Positions 33,231 to 41,800 of a DNA stretch of 64,000 bases are shown piece by piece. Under the pieces are notes generated by a model. That model saw nothing but the letters and a program-made list of their open reading frames with translations, had not been told where the DNA came from and searched no databases. Every line of letters begins with the position of its first letter. Position 1 is the stretch's first letter. The stretch is from Actinomycetota bacterium (GTDB lineage Bacteria; Actinomycetota; Actinomycetes; JACCUZ01), in the NCBI GenBank assembly GCA_030841035.1, contig JAVEDI010000118.1, forward strand, positions 33,100 through 97,099. The letters run 5' to 3'. Position numbers and translations under genes: made by a program.

Positions 33231-34441
33231 CCGTGCCCCACAGCTGCCCGCGCACCGAGGCGGATCAGCCGGCCGAGGTGAGGATGACGGTCAACGGCAA
33301 CCCGGTCACCCTCTCGTTGCCCGCCCGGGTGACGCTGTCCGACGCGATCCGCGACCACCTGGGCCTGACCGGCACCCACGTCGGTTGCGAGCACGGCATC
33401 TGCGGCATGTGCACGGTCCTCGTCGACGGCGAGGCGGCGCGGGCCTGCCTGCTGTTCGCGGTCCAGATCGAGGGGGCGCAGGTCACGACCGTGGAGGGGC
33501 TGGGCAGGCAGGACGACCTGCATCCCCTGCAGGAGTCCTTCGGTCGCCACCACGGCCTGCAGTGCGGTTTCTGCACGCCCGGCTTCCTGATGAGCTCCTA
33601 CGACCTGCTCCGGCACCAACCGCACGTGTGCCGCGAGGACCTGCCCACCGAGCTGTCGGGCGTGCTGTGCCGCTGCACGGGTTACCGCAACATCCTCGAG
33701 GCAGTCGCCGATGTGGCGGAGGCGCATCCCGACGGGATCCCGGGCCCGGGCAACTGCGGACACCGGACGATGGTGGGCCGCACGCCGGCAGTGTCCTCGG
33801 GAACCGGTGTCGTCGCCACGGACACGCGGCCCGAGACTAACCCGGCTGGGCACCCCCGGGAGATCACCCTGCCCACGGGAGAGCCCACGATCCGCATCGC
33901 GGTCACCAGCGAGCTCACCTCGAGCCCGCAGGAGGTCGCCCGGGTGTTCGACGACGTCCGGCTGCTGGCTCGCTGCCTGCCCGGTGCCGAGCTCACCGAC
34001 GAGGTCGGCGGCGGTTGGTACCGCGGTCGGGCTCGTGTCGCCCTGGGGCCCGTGCGGCTGTCCTTCGACGGCCTCGCACACGTGGCCGAGCAGTCGGCCG
34101 AGCGGCTCGTCGTGGCCGCCCAGGGACAAGACAGCGGAGGCGGTGGCGCACAGGCACGCATCGTGCTGTCCGCACGACCGTCCGGGGCGTGCGCCGCGCT
34201 GCATGCCGAGGCTGACGTGTTCCTCACCGGCCGGATCGCCGGCTTCGGTCGCTCGCTCGCCGGTGACGTGAGTCGGCGGATGTTCGAGGACTTCGCGCGA
34301 GCCCTCGACCAGGCCGCATCCGGCGGCGAACCACTCGTCGGGCCGCAGCCGCCGAGGGCCGTCGGCATCCTCGCCGCCGCGCTGGCCGACCGCGCGCGCC
34401 GGCGCTGGCAACAGCTCAGAAGGCGCATCACGCGGGGCTGA
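33227..34441 (+). CDS. [2Fe-2S] subunit fused to CoxG-like SRPBCC domain (404 aa)
   Basis: Residues 15-165 are a CoxS-type iron-sulfur subunit: plant-type cluster GCEHGICGMCTVLVDG...ARACL and the second cluster QCGFCTPGF...VLCRCTGYRN. After a linker of about 45 residues, residues 220-370 match the CoxG/SRPBCC domain (FDDVRLLARCLPGAELTDEV, WYRGRARVALGPVRLSFDG, FLTGRIAGFGRSLAGDVSRR). CoxG is normally a separate protein that helps recruit or mature CO-dehydrogenase-type enzymes at the membrane; here it is covalently attached. The C-terminal Arg-rich tail may aid membrane binding. Last gene of the operon. Confidence 0.87.
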   Translation: MTVPHSCPRTEADQPAEVRMTVNGNPVTLSLPARVTLSDAIRDHLGLTGTHVGCEHGICGMCTVLVDGEAARACLLFAVQIEGAQVTTVEGLGRQDDLHPLQESFGRHHGLQCGFCTPGFLMSSYDLLRHQPHVCREDLPTELSGVLCRCTGYRNILEAVADVAEAHPDGIPGPGNCGHRTMVGRTPAVSSGTGVVATDTRPETNPAGHPREITLPTGEPTIRIAVTSELTSSPQEVARVFDDVRLLARCLPGAELTDEVGGGWYRGRARVALGPVRLSFDGLAHVAEQSAERLVVAAQGQDSGGGGAQARIVLSARPSGACAALHAEADVFLTGRIAGFGRSLAGDVSRRMFEDFARALDQAASGGEPLVGPQPPRAVGILAAALADRARRRWQQLRRRITRG

Positions 34442-34484
34442 CCGACGCGCAGGCGCGGGCCGGAAGTGGCGCGCCCACGCGCTC

Positions 34485-36170
34485 TCAGGCGTCGATGATG
34501 ATCGGCAGGATGACCGGGCTGCGTCGGTAGGTGTCGCGCGCCCAGCGGCTGACCGTGCGATGGATCAGCTGCTCGAGCTGGTGCCGCTCACCGATCCCCT
34601 CCTGGGCGGCCTTCGCCAGGGCCTTCTCGATGAGCGGCACCACCGCGTCGAACGTCGACTCGTCGTGCACGAAGCCGCGCGCGAGGAAGTCCGGCGGCTC
34701 GGCCAGCTCGCCCGTGTCCGCGTCGACCAGGGCCACGATGGTGATGAATCCCTCTTCCGCCAGCGTGCGCCGGTCCTTCAGCGACGCCTCGGTCGCGCCG
34801 CCCACGGTCATGCCGTCCACGTAGACGTAGCCGGCCGGCACCTTGCCGGTGACCGTGGCCTTCCCGTCGACGAGGTCGACCACGACCCCGTCCTCGGCGA
34901 GGACGACGTTGTCGGCAGGCACGCCCGTGCGGACGGCCAGTGCACCGTTGGCGGTCAGGTGACGCCACTCACCGTGGACCGGCATGACGTTGGAGGGGCG
35001 CACGATGTTGTAGCAGTAGACGAGCTCTCCCGCGCTGGCGTGGCCGGAGACGTGGACCTTCGCGTTGCCCTTGTGGACGACGTTGGCTCCCCAGCGGGTC
35101 AGCGCGTTGATGACCCGGTAGATCGCGTTCTCGTTGCCCGGGATGAGCGAGCTGGCGAGCAGCACGGTGTCACCCTTCCCGATGCGGATCATGTGGTCCC
35201 GGTTGGCCATCCGCGACAGGGCCGCCATCGGCTCCCCCTGCGAGCCGGTGCAGATCAGGGTCACCTTCTGGTCCGCGAGCTTCTCGAGCACCTTGAGGTC
35301 GACGACCAGGCCGTCGGGGATCTTCAGGTAGCCCAGGTCGCGGGCGATGCCCATGTTTCGCACCATCGAACGGCCCACGAAGGCGACCTTGCGGCCGTGG
35401 TGCTGCGCCGCGTCGAGGACCTGCTGGATGCGGTGCACGTGGCTGGCGAAGCTGGAGACGATGATGCGCCGCGGAGCCGTGCGGAACACCTCCTCGATGG
35501 CCGGTGCCAGGTCGCGCTCGGCCGTCGTGAACCCGGGGACCTCCGCGTTGGTCGAGTCGACCAGGAACAGGTCGACGCCCTCCTCGCCGAGGCGGGCGAA
35601 GGCCCGCAGGTCGGTGATGCGCTCGTCGAGCGGGAACTGGTCCATCTTGAAGTCGCCGGTGTGCAGCACCAGCCCCGCCGCGGTCCGGATGGCGACCGCC
35701 AGACCGTCGGGGATGGAGTGGTTGACGGCGAGGAACTCGCAGTCGAACACCCCGAGGCGCTCGCGCCGTCCCTCGGCCACCTCGATCGTCGTGGGGAGGA
35801 TGCGGTGTTCCTTGAGCTTGGCCTCGATGAACGCCAAGGTCAGCTTGGACCCCACCAGCGGGATGTCCGGGCGCTCCCGCAGCAGGTAGGGGACGCCGCC
35901 GATGTGGTCCTCGTGCCCGTGCGTGAGCACGATGGCCTCGACCTTGTCCAGGCGGTCCCGGATCCAGGTGAAGTCGGGCAGGATCACATCGACGCCGGGC
36001 TGGGTCTCCTCCGGGAAGAGGACGCCGCAGTCGACCACGAGCAGCCGTCCGGCGTGCTCGAAGACGGTCATGTTGCGCCCGATCTCGCCCAGCCCTCCGA
36101 GCGGCACGACCCGGAGTCCGCCCTCGGGCAGCGGAGGTGGCGAGCCAAGCTCGGGGTGCGGATGGCTCAC
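34485..36170 (-). CDS. rnj: Ribonuclease J (561 aa)
   Basis: A metallo-beta-lactamase/beta-CASP nuclease for 5'-3' exo- and endonucleolytic RNA processing. The motifs are LGGLGEIGRNMTVFE at the N-terminus, zinc ligands THGHEDHIGG, VNHSIPDGLAVAI, HTGDFKMDQFP, VDSTNAEVPG, CTGSQGEPMAAL, SGHASAGELVY and PVHGEWRHL. Length fits actinobacterial RNase J. GTG 36170 gives the family N-terminus SHPHPELG; ATG 36203 is an alternative. It lies convergent to the Mo-hydroxylase operon with a 43-base gap. The genes usually near rnj are absent. Confidence 0.93.
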   Translation of the reverse strand: MSHPHPELGSPPPLPEGGLRVVPLGGLGEIGRNMTVFEHAGRLLVVDCGVLFPEETQPGVDVILPDFTWIRDRLDKVEAIVLTHGHEDHIGGVPYLLRERPDIPLVGSKLTLAFIEAKLKEHRILPTTIEVAEGRRERLGVFDCEFLAVNHSIPDGLAVAIRTAAGLVLHTGDFKMDQFPLDERITDLRAFARLGEEGVDLFLVDSTNAEVPGFTTAERDLAPAIEEVFRTAPRRIIVSSFASHVHRIQQVLDAAQHHGRKVAFVGRSMVRNMGIARDLGYLKIPDGLVVDLKVLEKLADQKVTLICTGSQGEPMAALSRMANRDHMIRIGKGDTVLLASSLIPGNENAIYRVINALTRWGANVVHKGNAKVHVSGHASAGELVYCYNIVRPSNVMPVHGEWRHLTANGALAVRTGVPADNVVLAEDGVVVDLVDGKATVTGKVPAGYVYVDGMTVGGATEASLKDRRTLAEEGFITIVALVDADTGELAEPPDFLARGFVHDESTFDAVVPLIEKALAKAAQEGIGERHQLEQLIHRTVSRWARDTYRRSPVILPIIIDA

Positions 36171-36417
36171 GGAGACCGTCCTGTCTGAACGAGTCGGATG
36201 CATCGGGTACCGGGGCGAATCATGTCAGCCGCCGGGAGCGCCCCGAGCGGGGGCCGGCGGTCACCCGGCCGGGCCTGTCGTGACAGCAGGTAGGCAGCCG
36301 GCCACTGCCTGACACGAACGTCCCACCGATACATGTCAGGTTTTCGTGGGGTCCGCCGGACAGGGTGCCGATGGGCGCTGGGGCAATGTGTTCCAGGCAC
36401 CGACCTGGGGGACCACG

Positions 36418-37827
36418 GTGGCGAATGCGGTGCTGGTCGACGAGCCACCCTCACCGGTGCGCGCGCCCGCACCCGACGTACGTCGACGCCGGCGCCGGCG
36501 CGTCGGGCCGCGTCGCTCCCCACGGCCGATCTCCAGCGGTCTGGCGCTCGCGCAGTTCTCCGCCGCCGGGCTCGTCGCGCTGATTGTCCTGGCCATCCTG
36601 GGGCTCGGCTCGCTGCGTTCGGCCACCGAGCACGAGGCGCTGCTGCAGGCCGCGGAGCTCACGTCGGCAGAGGGCGAGATCGTCGTCCAGCCCTTGCTCA
36701 CCGACGGCCTCCTCGCCGGTGACCCCGCCGCGGTGGCCAGCCTGGACGAGGCCGTTCGTGACCGCCTGCTCTCGCGCCGTGTGGTGCGCGTGAAGCTGTG
36801 GAACGCCGACGGGCGCATCGTCTACTCCGACGACTCCCGCCTCGTGGGCAGGGTCTTCCCGCTGGACGCCGAGGACATCCGCACCCTGCGCACCGGGCAG
36901 GTGAGCGCCGACCTGTCCCACCTGGATGCTGCGGAGAACGAGTTCGAGCGACTGCCGGGCGGGGACACACAGCTGTTGCAGGTCTACACGCGCCTGCACA
37001 CCCACAACGGCACTCCGCTGCTCTTCGAGATGTACCTGCCCGGCGACAAGATCGAGACCTCGGCGCGCAACGTCGGCCGATCGGTGATGCCTGCCTTCCT
37101 TCCTGCCCTGCTGGCGCTCGAGGCCCTTCAGCTGCCGCTCGCGTGGCGGCTGGTCCGACGGATCCGCCAGGGGCAGCGGGAGCGGGAGGCCCTGCACCTG
37201 TACACCCTCGAGGCTCGCGACCAGGAGCGACGCCGGATCGCCCGCGACCTGCACGACGGTGTGGTCCAGTCGCTGGCGGGCGTGTCGTACTCCCTCGCCG
37301 CGGTCGGCGAGCGACTCAGTACCGGTGAGAAGGAAGGATGCGTGGACCAGATCCGCAGTGCCGCGCGGACCACCCGCGGCAACCTGTCCGAGCTGCGAAC
37401 GCTGATCGCGGACATCTATCCGCCGACCCTGCACGAAGTGGGCCTGCGAGCGGCGGTCGACGAGCTGCTCCAAGAGGTCGCCAGTCGAGGCATCGAGGCG
37501 CGGCTGGAGGCTTCCACGGTCATCGACGCCGAGGACGAGATCGCCGGTGCCATCTACCGCGCAGCGCGTGAGGCACTGCACAACGTCGTGGCCCACTCCC
37601 GCGCCCAGCAGGTCCAGGTCCGACTCGAGAAGGGCCGCGGGTGGATCAGACTGGTCGTGCAGGACGACGGGGTCGGGCTGCCGCGTGCTCAGCGCTTCCC
37701 GGACGGTGAGCATCACTTCGGCCTTCGGCTGCTCGGCGAGATGGCAGCCGACGCCGGTGGGCGACTCTCGCTGTCCTCACCGCCCGACGGCGGGACCGTG
37801 TTCCTCCTCGAGCTGCCGACGCCATGA
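36418..37827 (+). CDS. Sensor histidine kinase, HisKA_3 type with extracytoplasmic domain (about 469 aa)
   Basis: After a basic N-terminus (RRRRRRRVGPRRSPRP) comes TM1 (LALAQFSAAGLVALIVLAIL), an extracytoplasmic sensor region of about 150 residues (LWNADGRIVYSDDSRLVGRV is PAS/CACHE-like), and TM2 (VMPAFLPALLALEALQLPL). The HisKA_3 helix carries the phospho-His in ERRRIARDLHDGVVQSLAG, followed by HATPase blocks AAREALHNVVAHSRA and VVQDDGVGLP. Start is uncertain: GTG 36418 chosen, GTG 36346 and others in frame. ATGA overlap with the response regulator. Confidence 0.87.
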   Translation: MANAVLVDEPPSPVRAPAPDVRRRRRRRVGPRRSPRPISSGLALAQFSAAGLVALIVLAILGLGSLRSATEHEALLQAAELTSAEGEIVVQPLLTDGLLAGDPAAVASLDEAVRDRLLSRRVVRVKLWNADGRIVYSDDSRLVGRVFPLDAEDIRTLRTGQVSADLSHLDAAENEFERLPGGDTQLLQVYTRLHTHNGTPLLFEMYLPGDKIETSARNVGRSVMPAFLPALLALEALQLPLAWRLVRRIRQGQREREALHLYTLEARDQERRRIARDLHDGVVQSLAGVSYSLAAVGERLSTGEKEGCVDQIRSAARTTRGNLSELRTLIADIYPPTLHEVGLRAAVDELLQEVASRGIEARLEASTVIDAEDEIAGAIYRAAREALHNVVAHSRAQQVQVRLEKGRGWIRLVVQDDGVGLPRAQRFPDGEHHFGLRLLGEMAADAGGRLSLSSPPDGGTVFLLELPTP

Positions 37828-38459
37828 TCACCGTCATGCTGGTCGACGACCATGCCATCGTACGCACGGGCCTCACCCAACTCTTCAGCACCGTCTCCGA
37901 TATCGAGGTCGTGGCCGAGGCCAGTGACGGAGCCGATGCCGTGGCCCAGATGAGCCACGCGGTGCCCGACGTCGTGCTCATGGACCTCGCCATGCCGGTG
38001 ATGGACGGTGTCGAGGCGACTCGGGCGATCATGTCCCGGTGGCCGGGGACCCGCATCGTGGGCCTGACCTCCTACTCCGACCGCAAGCGGGTCCTGGCGA
38101 TGCTCGACGCGGGCGCGTGTGGCTACCTGCTGAAGGAGAGCGACCCCGACGAGCTGGTGCGCGCCGTCCGGGCAGCGGTGGCCGGCGAGGCGCCGCTGGC
38201 TCCTGTCGCGGCCTCCGCACTGCTGCAGGCACGGGTGGACAGGGCGCCGCTGGATGCGCTGACCAACCGGGAGCGCGACGTGCTTGCTGCCCTGGCGGGC
38301 GGCCTGTCGAACCGCCGGATCGGTGACCTGCTCGGCATCAGCGAGGCAACGGTCAAGGGTCATCTCACCCGCATCTACCTGGCGCTCGGTGTGCCGGACA
38401 GGATGACGGCGGCCATGCGCGCCCGCGAGATGGGGCTGGACGCGATCTCGCCCCGGTGA
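37824..38459 (+). CDS. NarL-family response regulator (211 aa)
   Basis: Receiver motifs: VMLVDDHAIVRTGL, phospho-acceptor in DVVLMDLAMPVMDG, IVGLTSYSDRK, and GYLLKESDPDELV (Lys). The LuxR-type DNA-binding domain reads LTNRERDVLAALAGGLSNRR followed by SEATVKGHLTRIYLALGV. It is coupled to the kinase by ATGA. The next gene downstream is the giant multicopper oxidase, with an 18-bp palindrome in between, so regulation of that gene is a reasonable guess. Confidence 0.92.
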   Translation: MITVMLVDDHAIVRTGLTQLFSTVSDIEVVAEASDGADAVAQMSHAVPDVVLMDLAMPVMDGVEATRAIMSRWPGTRIVGLTSYSDRKRVLAMLDAGACGYLLKESDPDELVRAVRAAVAGEAPLAPVAASALLQARVDRAPLDALTNRERDVLAALAGGLSNRRIGDLLGISEATVKGHLTRIYLALGVPDRMTAAMRAREMGLDAISPR

Positions 38460-38469
38460 CTGCGACGAC

Positions 38470-38514
38470 GCGACCGCCGAGTACGCGACTGCCGAGTACG
38501 CGACTGCCGGATGC
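38470..38514. repeat. 15-bp tandem repeat, three copies
   Basis: The unit GCGACTGCCGAGTAC occurs three times head to tail; copy 1 differs at one base and copy 3 at its last five. It lies ten bases past the response-regulator stop and has no obvious function. Confidence 0.6.
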
Positions 38515-38526
38515 ACCGAGCAACCC

Positions 38527-38556
38527 GCAGGCCCCCTCGCGCGGCGAGGGGCCTGC
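38527..38556 (+). terminator. Terminator hairpin of the two-component operon
   Basis: GCAGGCCCC pairs with GGGGCCTGC and TCGC with GCGA around a 3-base loop, with one bulged C, giving a 13-bp stem. It is 68 bases after the response-regulator stop; no U-tract. Confidence 0.6.
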
Positions 38557-38791
38557 GGCGTCGGTCGGTGTGCCGGCTGCGGGGACGGGCTGACCCACCT
38601 GCGGGGGGCGGGCTGAGCGACCTGATGAGGACAAGGTCGCCCGGCTCACACGACCAAGGTCGTGGATCGGTCGAGACCTCGGACGCGCCGACGTCGCGGG
38701 GGGCCGCGAGGCCTCTCCCGGGCAACCCGCCCGCAGTAGGACAAAAGGGGTGATCCTCGACCTTGGTCCCCCCGCAGGAAGGCGGGGCGCG

Positions 38792-38809
38792 ACCCCCAAA
38801 TCTGGGGGT
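38792..38809. promoter_or_regulatory. 18-bp palindrome upstream of the multicopper oxidase gene
   Basis: ACCCCCA-AATC-TGGGGGT is a perfect 7-4-7 inverted repeat 69 bases before the oxidase start. It has the same geometry as the palindrome at 7527-7544, which also sits beside a NarL-type system. Candidate binding site for the regulator at 37824. Confidence 0.55.
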
Positions 38810-38878
38810 GAACGCCGTGAGGTTTCCCCAAGGGCCGGATCAGACAGTTCGGCGTCGTACCCGATCAAGGAGACCGCC

Positions 38879-41800
38879 ATGTCTGTTGCCGACCACGTCA
38901 CGCCACCGCGGCTGCGCGCACCGCGGGCCTCCGTATCCGAGGTGCACGCCGCCTCGGTGGTGCTGTTCTACGTGGTCGGCCTCTGGATGGTCTGGCTGCA
39001 CTCGCTGATCGGCGGCCACGCCCACGGCTCCCTGCTGAACCAGTGGCTGCACGAGACGACGCAGGCTCTGCCCGTCGCCCTCCTGCTGGCCCGGCTCGCG
39101 GTGGCCCTGTCCGACCGGCTGCTGGGGCAGGACCGCAGTCGGGTCTCCGCTGTGCTGTCGGTGGCCGTGGGCACCTCGCTCACGTTCGCGTTGGCGACTC
39201 CGGTGAGCGCAGCGCTGTTCGGCACGGCCGCGCACACCGACCTCCCGTTCGCCGCACATGTCACGCGTGACCTGGTCCTGGGTCTCGCGGTGGCGGTGCC
39301 CGCAGCGATGCTGCTGGCAGCTGTCTCCGCGGCGCCGTGGCGCCGCTTGACCTGGCGGTCGGTGCTGCCCGGGCGGCGCATGGTGGCCCGGTTGTCCGCG
39401 AGCGCGTTGGCCGTCACCTCGCTGGGGCTGGCACCGTTCCTCGCCGGCCCGGCCAGCGCGTCCGACGACGCCGGGGCCCCCTGCCCCGCGGGCCTGTCCT
39501 CGGCCCACCAGAAGACCTTCGACGTGACGGCCCTCGACGTGAAGATCCCGTTGAACCGTTACGGCGACAACGACCCCAAGGGCAAGATGTACCTCGCCAC
39601 GGCGGTGGACGGCGCCCCCAACATGCTCACGGTTCCGGGCGAGAGCAAGCCGCGCACCGCGCTGGACGCGGTGCGCGCCGAGGAGAAGTCGCAGAAGGTG
39701 TCCATCGGCCTTCGCGACGACCCGATCCAGCCGATGTCCATCCGGGCGAACGAGGGCGACTGCGTCACGATCAACTTCACCAACTCGGCCAGCGGTGGCA
39801 GCTTCGGCATGCACATCGACGGGCTGGCCTTCGACGTCACCTCCTCCGGTGACGCCGTCGGCGGCAACAAGTCCTCCTCGATCGCCACCGGCACGACCAC
39901 CTACCGGTTCTGGATCCCCAAGAACGCCAACCTGGAAGGCTCGCACTACGTGCACCCGGGTCCGGGCTACCGGGCAGCCGTGAACCACGGGCTCTTCGGT
40001 GCGCTGACCGTCGAGCCGCAGGACTCCACGTACCTCGATGCGTCCACGCAGGACAAGCCGCTGCTCTCCGGCTGGGAGGCGATCATCAAGCCCGGGGCGG
40101 TCGACAGCTCCAAGCCTGCGCCTGCGTCCTTCCGCGAGGCGGTCAAGCTGCACCACGAGATCGGCAACGACAACGAGACCATCTACACGAAGAACGGCCA
40201 GGCGGCTCCCCAGGTCGACTCGGTGACCGGCAGCTACCGTCCCGGCGCCTTCGCGCTGAACTATCGTTCGGAGCCGTTCCGCAACCGGCTGCTCACGGCG
40301 GGCCGGGAGAAGTCGCACTCGTACTCGTCGTACACGTTCGGCGACCCGTCGACCCCGATGCCGCGTGGCTACATCGGTGACCCGACGAAGTTCCGTCTGG
40401 TCCACGCCGGTGGCGAGAAGTTCCACGTCTACCACCTGCACGGAGGCGGCGACCGCTGGCGCTACAGCCCGGTGGCCGACACCACGAACCACTACGCCGA
40501 CACGCGGCTGGACAAGCACCCCAAGGCAGTCGACTCACCGTCCAACCGGCTCGACGCGCAGTCGATCGGCCCGGGTGAGTCCTACAACCTGGAGCTCGAA
40601 GGCGGCGCAGGCGGCGTCCAGCACAGCGTGGGCGACCTGCTCTTCCACTGCCACATCGCCAAGCACTACGTCTCGGGCATGTGGAGCTTCTGGAGGGTCT
40701 ACGACACCCTGCAGCCGCAGTCGCTCGGCCAGGACGCCCTCGTGTCCCTGCCCGACCGCGTCTCCCACCCCGAGGCTGTCGACTCCACCGAGCTGCTCGG
40801 CAAGAAGATGCCGGACGGCACCGTCCTCGACACGCCGCAGAAGCTGGACGACTGGATCCGGCCGCAGCTGCCTCCGGCGGGTGACCGCAAGGCCAACACC
40901 CAGGACCCGTCGGTCTGGAACTGGAAGATCGACAACACCAGCGCCAAGCCCGTCTACTACGGCGAGCCCGAGGACACCGCGTCCCCGAGCCTCTTCCCCG
41001 ACCTGCGCACCGAGGTCGCCGGGCACCCCGGCCTGCTCCCGATCGACCTCGTCGACGGGCAGGGCAACCAACGCGCCCTGAGCACGGACGGCCTGAAGAG
41101 ACCTCGTCTGCTGTTCAACCCCATCACCGGACGCCCGGCCTACCCGCTGCTGCGGACGCACGCCGGCACCCGCCCACCCTTCGCCGGCAACGGCCACACC
41201 GGTTCGCCGTTCCTCGGGGAGATGGGCGACACAGCTCCGACACAGGGCAAGGTCAACCCGTTCGCGGCGCGGCCCGACGGCCTGTGCCCACGCACGACCG
41301 CCAACGGCGAACCGACACCGATCCGGCACTTCAACATCACGGCGTTCGGTACGCCGGTGCAACGCAGCAAGACGGTGACCGACCCTGAAGGCAAGCTGTT
41401 CGTCCTGGCCGGCACGCAGGACGCCGTACACAGCAAGCCGGCGGAGGCGGCGCCACTAGCGATCCGCAACAACGTCGGTGACTGTGACCGGGTCACGCTG
41501 ACCAACGAGATGCCCGACACGGAAGCGTTCGACTCGTGGTCGAAGTCGACCATCCACATCCACCACGTGCAGTTCGACGTGCAGGGATCGGATGGCGTCA
41601 GCACCGGCTTCGCGTTTGAGCACTCGGTGCGGCCCTACAAGCAGGACCCGAAGAAGGCTTCGGCGCTCGATGCGGACCCGACGCTGACCAAGGCCACCGT
41701 CAAGGGTGACACCGTCGTGTCCCTGTCCGACGTGCGCAAGTTCCAGCGCACCGACGCCAATGGCAATGTCTCGCACCCGTTCATCGCGTTCGGTGAGGGC

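Larger units (their letters stand above)
38460..38878. other. Intergenic region upstream of the giant multicopper oxidase
   Basis: This 419-base gap holds a triple 15-bp tandem repeat, a terminator hairpin and a palindrome, each listed separately. No frame in it shows family resemblance. Confidence 0.55.

Noticed and set aside
29133..34441. Operon as a true aerobic CO dehydrogenase (coxMSL)
   Set aside because: The large-subunit active loop is RGFGG and not the Cys-containing CoxL loop, and a CoA ligase and enoyl-CoA hydratase are part of the operon.
38470..38514. Tandem repeat as a CRISPR array
   Set aside because: Units are 15 bp, directly adjacent without spacers, and no cas genes are present.
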